A DNA stretch of 52,217 nucleotides, taken from the IMG/VR virus record IMGVR_UViG_3300023179_000149, positions 1 through 52,217 of that record; one strand, written 5' to 3'. Below are positions 1 through 8,014 of this stretch, one piece after another. The notes under the pieces are model-generated. The model was given only the letters and a program-made list of their open reading frames with translations. It was not told where the DNA came from and did not search any database. The position numbers were made by a program, and so were the translations under genes. The DNA is from a virus. Each line of letters begins with the position of its first letter. Positions within the stretch are counted from its first letter, which is position 1.

Positions 1-449
1 CCTTCTGGTAATGCTGCAACATTAGGCATACCTGGTCCAGGTTGCATTCCTTTTACACCTGCAGTAACGGTACCGGCACCCTGTGTTCCAAGTTGTCCGA
101 TTGGGCCGGCAAGCGGGGCAAGCAAACTACCTGCGGCAAGCTGTGTGCCAATATTAGCTGCACCACCTAAAAAGCCTGGTGCCTTTGCTAGTAGCTCAGG
201 AGATACTCCCTTATCAACTAAAGTTTGTCCAATTCCTCCAGGGGCAAGTGGCATTGCTAGCTTCTGTCCCGCAAAACGAGTAACTGCACCACCAGCAAGG
301 CTACCTAAACCGCCCGTAGCACCACCTAGTAGGCCTCCAGTGGCTGCGCTTGTGAGTGTGCGTCCTAAGTCACCACCACTTCTTTGATAACCTTGAATAC
401 CGCCGAGAAGAGCACCGATTCCGGCGCTACCTAGCACTAGTGGCAACAT
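1..449 (-). CDS. Glycine-rich virion-like protein (partial, runs off left edge)
   Basis: The minus-strand frame opens with ATG at 449 and stays open to the window edge, so about 149 N-terminal residues are visible. They are dominated by glycine, alanine and leucine (GALLGG, GGLLGGATGG, GGLGSLAGGA), a glycine-zipper composition that can pack into membranes. It is the most downstream visible gene of the leftward cluster 6179 to 1, whose other members also look like internal virion or ejection proteins. No family is recognised; the structural role is inferred from composition and context only. Confidence 0.6.
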   Translation of the reverse strand, partial: MLPLVLGSAGIGALLGGIQGYQRSGGDLGRTLTSAATGGLLGGATGGLGSLAGGAVTRFAGQKLAMPLAPGGIGQTLVDKGVSPELLAKAPGFLGGAANIGTQLAAGSLLAPLAGPIGQLGTQGAGTVTAGVKGMQPGPGMPNVAALPE

Positions 450-507
450 AATCTAAATCCTTTTGATTACTATTTTAAATTAGGTAATTTCTAAACTATT
501 AAGATTA

Positions 508-1059
508 TTATGCAAATAAGCTGTCTGCAACGTTACCAACTTTTCCGCCAATCTTTTCTCCTAGTACCGCACCACCAGGGCCGCCTAAAACAAAACCAAG
601 TCCCATACCAGCTAAAGAACCAATATTACCACCAACTCCTGGGCTACCTTGTTGTCCGGGTATAACAACAGGGCTGTGTGTTTGTGGGTAAACAACACCG
701 AGGTTGTTTAAGATTTGTCCAGAACCGCCTGTAGAAGGTTGCCCACCATAAACCCCTCTTGGCTCATTTAATTGATTACTGTAACGATTCTTGTTTTGTT
801 CTTTATTTAATAAATCCCATACCTCCCCAGCAAAACGTTTTTTAGGTTCCGCTACTCCAAATTTATTCCAATTTATAGGTTCTTGTTCGTAATCACTTGA
901 ATCATATTTTGGAACAATCCAACTATTCATTACGTCTTGATCTTGCGAACTCATGGAGCCGCCTGAATTTTTATAACTATCATAAAAAAACTTTGTTGGA
1001 TTTAAATTATTTTCAGTGTTAAAACTGCCACTTGTACCTAAATTAAAACCGTAAGCCAT
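508..1059 (-). CDS. Hypothetical protein with glycine-zipper C-terminus
   Basis: 183 residues. The N-terminal two thirds is polar and rich in Asn, Ser and Pro. Residues from about 140 onward form a glycine-zipper-like hydrophobic tail (GLGFVLGGPGGAVLGEK). That tail resembles the composition of the neighbouring gene at 1-449. The ATG lies 3 bases after the stop of the upstream gene at 1063-2187, as expected for one operon. Probably a minor virion or ejection protein by context; no family recognised. Confidence 0.6.
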   Translation of the reverse strand: MAYGFNLGTSGSFNTENNLNPTKFFYDSYKNSGGSMSSQDQDVMNSWIVPKYDSSDYEQEPINWNKFGVAEPKKRFAGEVWDLLNKEQNKNRYSNQLNEPRGVYGGQPSTGGSGQILNNLGVVYPQTHSPVVIPGQQGSPGVGGNIGSLAGMGLGFVLGGPGGAVLGEKIGGKVGNVADSLFA

Positions 1060-1062
1060 GAT

Positions 1063-2187
1063 TTATTTTACGTAGGGAATAAGTTGTTGCCAACTCTGAG
1101 CTTGGGGCAGACCTAAAGCACTGCTTGCTTGTTCGAGAGAGCCGTGCCTTTGCTTTAAATATTCTACAGGATTATCTTTTTTAATTTTATTCTCTGCTGC
1201 TTTTTGAAGTACTTTTTTTGTTGCTGCTCCAACTGCAGCAGCAGTTCCTAAACCAATAGCTGCAATTCCGGCTGTTGTAAGAGAAGATGGCCCATATGTA
1301 CGTGCGGCTCCAGTTTCTACTTCTTTTGTAATTGGATTTGTTGTTGGTCCTGATCTAGATAAATCTATAGCAGAACGTGCATATTTTGTTTGAATTGGTA
1401 ATGCCGAATAAGCTGCAGAGGCGGCTCCAAGTCCAGCTACCGTACCAAGTACACCGCTTAAAGTAACGGGCATTCCTTTAATTCTAATTTCAGGATCATT
1501 CAACCCTTTTGCACTACCGCGGACTAATCCCCCAATAGTAGTAAAAGATTGACCTTCCGGATCAATTCCAATTAACTTACCTGGTTCTGGTTTTGAATGC
1601 TCATATCGACGATATTGAGTATATGTAGAAGGGGCTACATCTGGACGTTCTTTTTTAAATTCTTGATAAGGAAGTATTTGACTTGTTTGCCCTAAGCCAT
1701 ATCGTAAAGCTATTTCTAGTGGTATTGATTGTGGAGTTCTGCCTGTAGGATCTTTTTCTTTTGAGACAGGTGCAACAGCCTTATATCCTTTAGGACGCAT
1801 ACCTTGAGAAAGAGGTCCTGTGCGTCCGCTAAGTCCAAGTAGAACAGCGGGAGTACCTATTGTAAGCACCGCTCCTGTAACAGGGTCCATTCCAGCCGCA
1901 GATGAAATTGCTTTTCCAACTTCACCTGCCATCCTTGGAATATTTGTATATTTCCAAATCTCTTTGCGAGACTGGTCTGTAAGAACGTCACCGACTGCAG
2001 AAGCTACAAAAACTTCTGGTGATGTTCCTAATTTGGATACATTTTTTACTGCAGGACCTGCAGCAGACCCATATCCATATTTACTTTTATAAACAATATG
2101 ACGTAGTTCATCAGCGGCAGATTTTACAAATTGTTGAATATTTGCAAGACTGTTTGTTAAATAATTTTTATTAGGATCAAGATTCAT
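1063..2187 (-). CDS. Hypothetical virion-like protein, 374 aa
   Basis: 374 residues with small-residue, moderately hydrophobic segments (around residues 100-120, 240-265 and 300-325) alternating with polar loops. It is rich in Ala, Gly, Ser and Thr and has a short Lys/Gln-rich C-terminus. The hydrophobic stretches recall internal virion proteins that enter the host envelope, but no catalytic motif or family is recognised. It is separated by 4-5 bases from both neighbours, so translation is probably coupled. Confidence 0.6.
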   Translation of the reverse strand: MNLDPNKNYLTNSLANIQQFVKSAADELRHIVYKSKYGYGSAAGPAVKNVSKLGTSPEVFVASAVGDVLTDQSRKEIWKYTNIPRMAGEVGKAISSAAGMDPVTGAVLTIGTPAVLLGLSGRTGPLSQGMRPKGYKAVAPVSKEKDPTGRTPQSIPLEIALRYGLGQTSQILPYQEFKKERPDVAPSTYTQYRRYEHSKPEPGKLIGIDPEGQSFTTIGGLVRGSAKGLNDPEIRIKGMPVTLSGVLGTVAGLGAASAAYSALPIQTKYARSAIDLSRSGPTTNPITKEVETGAARTYGPSSLTTAGIAAIGLGTAAAVGAATKKVLQKAAENKIKKDNPVEYLKQRHGSLEQASSALGLPQAQSWQQLIPYVK

Positions 2188-2191
2188 TACC

Positions 2192-2725
2192 TTAGTAAGA
2201 AACGTTAGGTGTCAAGATATTGTAAATAGTTTGTAAATCTGCACTTGGATTTCTGTGTACAATTTCAGCAGGCGCACGATAATTTTTAGCTAGTGCTAAA
2301 TTAATTTCATTGTTATATCTTTGTTGTTCTAACTCTGCATGCATTTGCTGCATCTGCATTAATTCGTGTGAATTAATTTGTTCTTGATTGTGTGCTTCAG
2401 GAATAATTGAATTTGTAATTGCGTGCGCTACTGGAGAAGCTACCAGCTGACTACCGGTTTGCGCTGCCCATTCTGGGACGCCGAGTGTCTGCATTCCTCC
2501 AGCTAAAGGAGCTGCTATTGCTGCGTGCACTCCAGTGTTAAGAAGTGATTGCGGAATATTATGTTGTGGACTTTTACCCATTAAACGTGGTACAACTTGT
2601 TGAGAAGCAGTATTAAGGGCGGTTTCAGCAAGGACGCGTTTTCCTATTCCTTTAATAGTATTTGGATCACTAAAAAAATTTTTTAATGCTGTACCAGCTA
2701 AACGTATTGGTTCTGAGTAATTCAT
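2192..2725 (-). CDS. Hypothetical virion-like protein, 177 aa
   Basis: 177 residues. An Ala/Gly-rich, partly hydrophobic centre (about residues 60-110) is followed by a Gln/Glu/Met-rich segment around 120-140 (ELMQMQQMHAELEQQ) that would form a coiled coil. Its ATG overlaps the stop of the upstream gene 2722-3180 by 4 bases (ATGA), a standard coupling arrangement. No family recognised; assigned to the putative virion cluster by position. Confidence 0.6.
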   Translation of the reverse strand: MNYSEPIRLAGTALKNFFSDPNTIKGIGKRVLAETALNTASQQVVPRLMGKSPQHNIPQSLLNTGVHAAIAAPLAGGMQTLGVPEWAAQTGSQLVASPVAHAITNSIIPEAHNQEQINSHELMQMQQMHAELEQQRYNNEINLALAKNYRAPAEIVHRNPSADLQTIYNILTPNVSY

Positions 2726-3180
2726 GAGGTTGCAATTCCTCCTGTACCTGGAAATTTACCTGATACTACATTACTATCCCTCAAGCCTTCCATTGGCTTT
2801 TTAGTTCTAAATTGATCTACAGAAGAGGCGGTTATTGCGCGATCTTCTTCAATTAAACCTCTAGCAATTCCCGTTGAATACTTAGTTATAAAGTCGTTAG
2901 CTAATGTTTGATCATTAAGATTGGCAAAATAAGGAGTACCATCTGCTTCATCATATTTTTGTTGCGATAAATCTGCAGTTGCACCAGAAAAGATTCCTTG
3001 TGAATAAAAAGTTTTGCTATCGGGATTTAATTTATATCTAGAAATAAAATCATTTTTAAATGAATTTGGATCTGATGCAGATTTTGGGTTTGGACCTAAA
3101 ATTCCTACATCAGGAGATTTACCTGCTCGCCTAGCTTGATCTGCAGGGCCAGTGTAATCTTGACTATATGGGGCTTGCAT
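2722..3180 (-). CDS. Hypothetical protein, 152 aa
   Basis: 152 polar residues rich in Asp, Ser, Gln and Pro, with no membrane segment and no recognised motif. It begins with MQAPYSQDY, a type of start seen in small phage virion-associated proteins, though this is weak evidence. It lies 4 bases after the next gene upstream and overlaps the downstream gene by 4 bases. Confidence 0.55.
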   Translation of the reverse strand: MQAPYSQDYTGPADQARRAGKSPDVGILGPNPKSASDPNSFKNDFISRYKLNPDSKTFYSQGIFSGATADLSQQKYDEADGTPYFANLNDQTLANDFITKYSTGIARGLIEEDRAITASSVDQFRTKKPMEGLRDSNVVSGKFPGTGGIATS

Positions 3181-3184
3181 TTTA

Positions 3185-3394
3185 CTATTTATTTTTAGAT
3201 TGTTTATGTTTACGTAATTTACTTAAAGTTTTTGCTAAGTTAGCTTGCTTGACCGTTGTTTTATCATATTCATCTGGATTTGCTGTTACTTTTGCGGCAA
3301 ATTCTTTAACAGACATACCGCGTTCTTCGGCTTTTTTTGTAAAAGCACCTGGATGCTTAATTGCGCCTTGAATCCAATTTTTATCTTTAGTCAT
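3185..3394 (-). CDS. Small conserved phage-type protein (WIQGAIKHPGAF)
   Basis: 69 residues, strongly basic. It opens with a WIQ-x-AI-x-x-PGAF segment that I recall as recurring in small phage proteins of unknown function, and ends in a Lys-rich tail (LSKLRKHKQSKNK). The start codon shares one base with the stop of the membrane protein upstream (TAATG). The function is unknown; a nucleic-acid-associated or virion role would suit the basic charge. Confidence 0.65.
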   Translation of the reverse strand: MTKDKNWIQGAIKHPGAFTKKAEERGMSVKEFAAKVTANPDEYDKTTVKQANLAKTLSKLRKHKQSKNK

Positions 3395-3846
3395 TATTGG
3401 AATGAAAGAAGTTTACGTGCGTAATCAAGTCCGGATGATTTAGAACTTAGTCCATTAACTACTTCAGTAATTTGTTTTGCTGCCAGTACTTGAGGTAATT
3501 CATATAAAGATTTAGAATACTGACGAACTTTGTCAGCGGCTTTCTGTGGTAACCAACGCTCGGCAATGATAATTGAAAGTTTTTTAACTTCTTTATCTGT
3601 TAATTCACCATCAGCAACTGCCTCTATTGCCAGCCCTATTGCTTTGTCAATATCTGATCCATACCACCTAGACAGGTTTTTATCTAGAATCGGATCGATA
3701 ACGTCGTATGCTTTTTTGATTATAGGGCCATACTTAAGAAGATAAGAAACGGTTTTAATTTTATTAAGTTTAGAAACTGCGTATGTAATGCCTGCGCCAA
3801 CTAGGATGAAACACCCTGGGATAAGAATTGGTTCTAGGAAAGTCAT
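3394..3846 (-). CDS. Membrane-anchored protein, holin-like candidate
   Basis: 150 residues with one N-terminal transmembrane segment (about residues 6-24, ILIPGCFILVGAGITYAV) followed by a soluble amphipathic helical region. A single N-terminal membrane helix with a charged helical tail is compatible with single-span phage holins, but also with an ordinary anchored virion protein. No diagnostic motif separates these. The cluster's endolysin is far away at 46.7 kb, which weakens the holin reading. Confidence 0.5.
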   Translation of the reverse strand: MTFLEPILIPGCFILVGAGITYAVSKLNKIKTVSYLLKYGPIIKKAYDVIDPILDKNLSRWYGSDIDKAIGLAIEAVADGELTDKEVKKLSIIIAERWLPQKAADKVRQYSKSLYELPQVLAAKQITEVVNGLSSKSSGLDYARKLLSFQ

Positions 3847-3875
3847 GTTAAGACCCGATTTTTTCTTATTCTAGC

Positions 3876-6179
3876 TTAATATGGGTTTAGTTTAGTACCT
3901 AACCCAAGTCCTTTCATGACTTGAGAAACCGATTCAGCTGGTGGTCCCGGGATTGATACCGGGACTTGACTGGTGTCTGACCTAATAATACCTCTGGAAC
4001 GAGAACGTCCGGCAAGTTTCCCAAAGTTTTCAAGTCCTATTTGAGCTGTAGAGGTGTTCCTTGCAACACCCATCAAAGTATTTAATGCTCCTTGAGACAG
4101 GTATGGGTCACTGGCGGCAGTTAATTTAATACCGGATTGCTGTAAAACATCATTGAATTTTGCGGCCATCATTGGATATGCGGATTCACTTATACCTTTT
4201 GTATTTATAAACTTAGTAGCAGCATCAATAAATGCCGGATTTGTGTTTTCTATAACTTGACCAGAGTTTGTAATAACATCAGGATTGGGTAACTCAATAC
4301 CATGATGTACTGCATGTTGTTGTACAACGTCTGCAAAAACTTTATGTGCTTGTGCGCCAATGCGTTTTTTAAATTCGTTAGTGGTCATTGGTATTATCCC
4401 GTTTTCTGTTTTTAAATGTAATACTTGACTTGAGCTTTGTGGACTAAGTAAAGCATTAAACATTTGCACTTTTTGAGGACTTGTAGCAGATTTATATGTA
4501 GCTGCTGCTATTTCAGGATTTACGTCAGTTGTTTGTCCAGTAAAGCCTGCATACTCAATTCTTCCTTCAGCAAGAGCTTCTTTATCTAATGCGCTTACAT
4601 TACGCATAGTTCTACCACCAGCAGTTGAAATTACTGCATTAGGATCTGTTATTTCTTGGCTTACTCCAGGTACATAATCACCTTTGAGTGTTGCGCGGGA
4701 AGCGCTTTGACGGCCTTGTTTTGTTAAACCGGCTACGTTTTCTTCTGTAAACCGCTCAAGAAAATCTTTTGCAACAGCTCCTTTTATTTCACCTGTTCCT
4801 ACTTGCATAGTGCGTCCGGTTTGAATTTGACCAGGATCAAATGTTTGAGAACCGATTGCAAGATAATCTTTTGGTGTAAAAGCTTTCTGCATTGCAGATG
4901 ATAGCTCACCACCACGAAGAACGGCTTGTGCATTTTCTGGTGTAATACGTTCTCCGGTTTTAGCGTAAACTTCTGCTACAAGGTTTGCAGTTTCTATTTC
5001 TTCAGGAGAAGTTGTACGTACTGGACGTGGGCCACGTGCATACCATGGGTCAGAAACTTTTCCTTTTATTGTTTGCAGGGGAATATTAAAAGATTCTGTA
5101 GATTTACTAGCGGGTGTATATTCTCCGGTCCATGGGTCTGCGCTTTTTGTTAACCCAGATACAAATAGATCTACTTCATTTGTTAAAGATGGATTTAAAG
5201 ATGATGTCTGTTGTGATGTAGTTGCTGGCATTGTTTCCGGTAACTCAACACTTGATAAAGATCTGATTCGTTCTGATAAACTCTGTTGTTCAAGTCCCGG
5301 TAAATTTGGTAATGGAGGATCAGTAGTTTCTACGCCATACTTTATGTCAGAAAATGACATACCTGATTTTAATTTACGTGCAATATTTGCAAGACGTAAT
5401 GCTGCTTCTTTTCTTTGATTTAATGAAACAATGTCTTCTGTTTGACTCGGTGAAAATGTTTGGCTTGATGTAATTACTTCACTCTCTGTAACTGGTTTAA
5501 TATTTAAAAGTTCACGTTCTGTTGAACCAACAGGTGAATTTTTTGCAATTTGTATTTCTTGTGTAGCTACCGGAACATCAGCTTGGTTATAACGTTGTGC
5601 TGTTGTTGGAGGTGTTACATCACCAGAATTACGTATTACATCTGGATAAACGCCACGATCTACCCCTAATCCCCCTAAGAAATTAGAAACACGGTTATTA
5701 ATATTTTGAACGTTTTGTTTAACTGTTGTTGCAGCATTTTGAATTGTTTGCCTACCCTCTGGCGTAGCTGCTAGAGCAACTCCACCTGCAACAAGTCCGG
5801 CGCCAAGGGCTGCACGACCAATATTACGTACTAAATTGTATTGTTTAGATGTATCTTCCATGCGTTCTGCTTCTTGATTGGCAGTATGTTCTCCAGTAAG
5901 TGTTGAATCATAGGTGCCTACGATTTTAGAAACGTTATTATCTGGTGTAACGGGAGAACCAAATACACTATTTGCGTTTAAATATTGAGCAGAAACTGGT
6001 TGATTATATATAGCATTTGATCCAGGTTGTTCTAGAACCCTATTTATCCCTGATTTACCAAAATTACGCACAAAATTATGTACCTGGGGTGCTAAAGCCA
6101 TGCGTTCACTTACTGTTTCAGGGTAATTATTACCTGTAACCGATGCCCATAAGGCAAAATCTTGCGGTGATACGGGCAT
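3876..6179 (-). CDS. Large hypothetical virion protein, 767 aa
   Basis: 767 residues and the first gene of the leftward cluster. An Ala/Gly-rich hydrophobic stretch near residues 120-140 (AALGAGLVAGGVALAAT) is followed by a long, polar, Ser/Thr/Gln/Pro-rich body without enzymatic motifs. Size, position at the head of the cluster and one membrane-compatible segment suggest an internal virion or tail-associated protein; no homologue is recognised. ATG at 6179 is preceded by AT-rich DNA with possible minus-strand -10 boxes but no clear Shine-Dalgarno sequence. Confidence 0.65.
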   Translation of the reverse strand: MPVSPQDFALWASVTGNNYPETVSERMALAPQVHNFVRNFGKSGINRVLEQPGSNAIYNQPVSAQYLNANSVFGSPVTPDNNVSKIVGTYDSTLTGEHTANQEAERMEDTSKQYNLVRNIGRAALGAGLVAGGVALAATPEGRQTIQNAATTVKQNVQNINNRVSNFLGGLGVDRGVYPDVIRNSGDVTPPTTAQRYNQADVPVATQEIQIAKNSPVGSTERELLNIKPVTESEVITSSQTFSPSQTEDIVSLNQRKEAALRLANIARKLKSGMSFSDIKYGVETTDPPLPNLPGLEQQSLSERIRSLSSVELPETMPATTSQQTSSLNPSLTNEVDLFVSGLTKSADPWTGEYTPASKSTESFNIPLQTIKGKVSDPWYARGPRPVRTTSPEEIETANLVAEVYAKTGERITPENAQAVLRGGELSSAMQKAFTPKDYLAIGSQTFDPGQIQTGRTMQVGTGEIKGAVAKDFLERFTEENVAGLTKQGRQSASRATLKGDYVPGVSQEITDPNAVISTAGGRTMRNVSALDKEALAEGRIEYAGFTGQTTDVNPEIAAATYKSATSPQKVQMFNALLSPQSSSQVLHLKTENGIIPMTTNEFKKRIGAQAHKVFADVVQQHAVHHGIELPNPDVITNSGQVIENTNPAFIDAATKFINTKGISESAYPMMAAKFNDVLQQSGIKLTAASDPYLSQGALNTLMGVARNTSTAQIGLENFGKLAGRSRSRGIIRSDTSQVPVSIPGPPAESVSQVMKGLGLGTKLNPY

Positions 6180-6515
6180 TTTATGGAATTCTTCAATATT
6201 ATTTGATTTTAAACGCTATAAATATGCTTATAACCCTATTGGCGCCTAAAAAACGGTTATTTGGGGTAAAAATTTCGGCAGGTATCAAGCAACTACAGCG
6301 AGAGAAAGTGAGCTGAAACAAAAAAAGAAGGTTTAGGTAGGGTAGGTAGTGTGTATTAAATGTTTACTACGTTGTAATAAGTTGTAACTTGCTGCGTTTA
6401 ATGGTTTTATTAGTAAGATGTAGCAAAATCTGTGTTTACTTGCTGCGTTTAAATTATGTTTAACTTTATTACAAATAATATTTGATTGTAACGTACCTTT
6501 TTATTATATATACCA

Positions 6516-6524
6516 TGTTATAAT
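6516..6524 (+). promoter_or_regulatory. Extended -10 promoter candidate
   Basis: TGTTATAAT is a perfect -10 hexamer (6519-6524) with the TGn extension, in the control region upstream of the rightward small genes. No good -35 box is present at 16-18 bases, which is tolerated by extended -10 promoters. A second TATAAT at 6567-6572 lies 43 bases further on and may be an additional start. Confidence 0.45.
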
Positions 6525-6697
6525 GTCGTTTCCTTAACTTATACTCTATATACCCTCATTATCCCTTATAATCCCTTGCGCCGCAGTCGCTCTCACCTAA
6601 CACGCCAGATAAAAAGTGGCGCGTTAAAAAATTTTCGGCAAGAGCTGTGGAATACTTAATTTAGATATTTTGTAAATATTTTGTTTTGTTGTTGATT

Positions 6698-6752
6698 TAT
6701 TGCTGTTCTATTGCTGTTCTATTGCTGTTCTATTGCTGTTCTATTGCTGTTT
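6698..6752. repeat. Five tandem copies of an 11-bp repeat
   Basis: The unit TATTGCTGTTC is repeated at 6698, 6709, 6720, 6731 and 6742; only the last base of the fifth copy differs. The unit is exactly one helical turn, so bound proteins would line up on one face of the DNA. The repeat sits in the main control region, as expected for an iteron-like origin or an operator array, but slipped-strand expansion is an alternative. Confidence 0.85.
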
Positions 6753-6976
6753 TTAAATGCAGTCGTTTGTTGCATAAGACTTGTATTTATTCGGGAATTT
6801 ATTTTTGTATTTAATACTACTTGGTAATAAGTAATTATTTCTAAGGGTATACCTCAAGTACAGCCTTAGAAACAGTTTTCTTAACTGCATCTAATTCTAA
6901 CAAGAATTAATCCTGCTGCGTTTTAATATTTTATTTATTTAGTGAATTAATTTTGTATTTAAGTCTGCTTCGTTTC

Positions 6977-7005
6977 GGCCAACTACAGCCTGGCCTTGGA
7001 TGCTG
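6977..7005 (+). ncRNA. H-type pseudoknot RNA element A, copy 1
   Basis: GGCCA (6977-6981) pairs with TGGCC (6991-6995). The loop ACTACAGCC contains CAGC, which can pair with GCTG at 7002-7005, giving an H-type pseudoknot. Copy 2 at 8015-8043 keeps the loop and the downstream GCTG but has a different, still complementary, stem. It lies 22 bases before the ATG at 7028 and may be a 5'UTR regulator. No named riboswitch class is recognised. Confidence 0.55.
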
Positions 7006-7027
7006 TTTATTCCTTTGCACCACAATT

Positions 7028-7285
7028 ATGTCCACCACTGCTGTATATAACATGCTCCAGGATTTAAGACTCCTGGCACGCAGAGATTCCAGTGAGCGCC
7101 GACCTTTAATTGATCGTGAGCTGGAACAATTTCGACTTGAATTTTTGGATGCTTTTGAAACTTTTCTAGATTTAGGTACAAACAACATGCAACCTTTTAT
7201 TGTAGTTGCTAACAAAATCATCTCTAATAATAAAGAGCTAATTAAATGGCTTAAGCATGAGCTTGAGCTAGAAGCTGATTGGTAA
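7028..7285 (+). CDS. Hypothetical helical protein, 85 aa
   Basis: 85 residues starting at ATG 7028. An upstream TTG at 6953 in the same frame would add 25 residues made of pseudoknot-element sequence and is rejected. The protein is charged and predicted helical (RLLARRDSSERRPLIDRELEQ), with no membrane segment. CCTTTGCAC stands 8 bases before the start, as at several other genes here. Its TAA lies inside the first hairpin loop of RNA element B1. No family recognised. Confidence 0.6.
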   Translation: MSTTAVYNMLQDLRLLARRDSSERRPLIDRELEQFRLEFLDAFETFLDLGTNNMQPFIVVANKIISNNKELIKWLKHELELEADW

Positions 7286-7351
7286 TCAGACCAACTGGGA
7301 GGTTTAAGTCCTCCCTCAGCAATTGCCTCCAGCGGATATGGGCACCGCACT
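7279..7351 (+). ncRNA. Three-hairpin RNA element B, copy 1 (T-loop and possible pseudoknot)
   Basis: Hairpin P1 is TTGG/CCAA, whose loop starts with the TAA stop of the previous gene. P2 is GGGAGG/CCTCCC closed on the 7-base loop TTTAAGT, which fits the T-loop pattern UNNRANN. P3 is GCGG/CCGC with loop ATATGGGCA. TGCC at 7324-7327 can pair with GGCA at 7341-7344. P3 ends 3 bases before the ATG at 7352. Copy 2 at 7643-7717 has the same plan with compensated stems. Confidence 0.6.
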
Positions 7352-7642
7352 ATGGAAAGATTCATGATCAATTTAACTTCTGGTTGGGTACAACACCCAG
7401 GTGTTTCTGGTGGTTGGCATTTGGAATATGTTGATCCAGTTGCTGGATTTGACATCTCCATCGTAACCGGACCGAAAGGTTCTGGATTGATGGGTGTTAT
7501 AGCTCCAGGGCAACCAACGACCTATGAAGCCTGGTTACCAGGATTATCTAATCCTACGGGTTACTTAACCTTGGATGAAATACGTGGCATCATCATGTAT
7601 CTTCGCGAGAAACACCGTGATGACGCCATGTATGCAGACTGA
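7352..7642 (+). CDS. Hypothetical protein, 96 aa
   Basis: 96 residues with a balanced, globular composition; aromatic and glycine-rich N-terminal half (GWVQHPGVSGGWHLEYVD) and a helical C-terminus (LDEIRGIIMYLREKHRDD). No family recognised. ATG 7352 follows RNA element B1 by 3 bases with no room for a separate Shine-Dalgarno sequence, so the element must influence initiation if it folds. Confidence 0.65.
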   Translation: MERFMINLTSGWVQHPGVSGGWHLEYVDPVAGFDISIVTGPKGSGLMGVIAPGQPTTYEAWLPGLSNPTGYLTLDEIRGIIMYLREKHRDDAMYAD

Positions 7643-7717
7643 TCCGTAAAAGCGGGTGACCAGGTGCAAACCCTGGTCCAGTTGTTGCCTAATCCGCAGG
7701 AGATGGGCACCTGCACT
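7643..7717 (+). ncRNA. Three-hairpin RNA element B, copy 2
   Basis: P1 is TCCG/CGGG (one wobble) with loop TAAAAG. P2 is GACCAGG/CCTGGTC closed on TGCAAAC, again UNNRANN. P3 is GCAGG/CCTGC with loop AGATGGGCA. TGCC at 7686-7689 is complementary to GGCA at 7706-7709. The order, loop sequences and linker CAG-N-TTGCCT match copy 1 while all three stems differ and stay paired. That covariation is the main evidence for a real RNA structure. Confidence 0.6.
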
Positions 7718-7795
7718 TCATTTACTCAATGAAAGACTCACTAATTAATCCTGTCCTTGCTATCGAAGATAACCACCGCACAATTTCAAAATAAT

Positions 7796-7993
7796 ATGTT
7801 TTCCTGGTCTCCCGAATGCTTTCCAACTCATCGTGTTACCTGGTATAACAATCAGTCCACACAAGTTCATTTTGAAATCTTTCAAAGAAATGAGTGGCGC
7901 CAGGTGAATGTAATTAATTTAAAAGAGATTCCTACTGGCGTTAAAGAATTACAAACAGTACTTAGTGATTGTTATCAGGATTTTGTCTGCTAA
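7796..7993 (+). CDS. Hypothetical protein, 65 aa
   Basis: 65 residues from ATG 7796, rich in Trp, Phe and Gln, with no recognised motif. TTG at 7757 in the same frame would add 13 residues, and a 21-codon frame from ATG 7731 in another frame overlaps the start. Which start is used is uncertain. It sits between RNA element B2 and RNA element A2. Confidence 0.5.
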   Translation: MFSWSPECFPTHRVTWYNNQSTQVHFEIFQRNEWRQVNVINLKEIPTGVKELQTVLSDCYQDFVC

Positions 7994-8014
7994 CGATTAA
8001 AAGGTATCTGTTTA

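Larger units (their letters stand above)
6180..7027. promoter_or_regulatory. AT-rich non-coding control region between divergent gene blocks
   Basis: About 850 bases without a convincing gene, separating the leftward virion-like block from the rightward early block. It contains TATAAT boxes at 6519 and 6567, a near-perfect hairpin at 6599-6625 (AACACGCCA against TGGCGCGTT, one mismatch), an 11-bp tandem repeat at 6698-6752, and dispersed ACTTGCTKCGTTTAA-like repeats. A pseudoknot element lies at 6977-7005. This layout fits divergent early promoters and possibly a replication origin, but neither is proven by sequence alone. Confidence 0.6.

Noticed and set aside
1820-2092. Rightward frame antisense to the 1063-2187 gene
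   Set aside because: Proline/serine-rich shadow of a better leftward gene with no start signal.
3394-3846. Confident holin assignment
   Set aside because: One membrane helix without family motif and far from the endolysin; left as a candidate.
6217-6224. T4-type late promoter TATAAATA
   Set aside because: It points rightward, away from the nearest leftward gene, and no other copies of the motif were seen at likely late genes.
6953-7027. N-terminal extension of the 7028 gene from TTG 6953
   Set aside because: The extension covers the pseudoknot element and CCTTTGCAC word; ATG 7028 is the plausible start.
7279-7320. tRNA based on T-arm-like hairpin GGGAGG-TTTAAGT-CCTCCC
   Set aside because: No acceptor stem and the first hairpin contains a gene's stop codon.
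6931-7461. Leftward 176-codon frame across the first early genes
   Set aside because: Antisense to two better frames and to RNA elements B1 and A1; composition is Ser/Cys-rich and unlike a protein.
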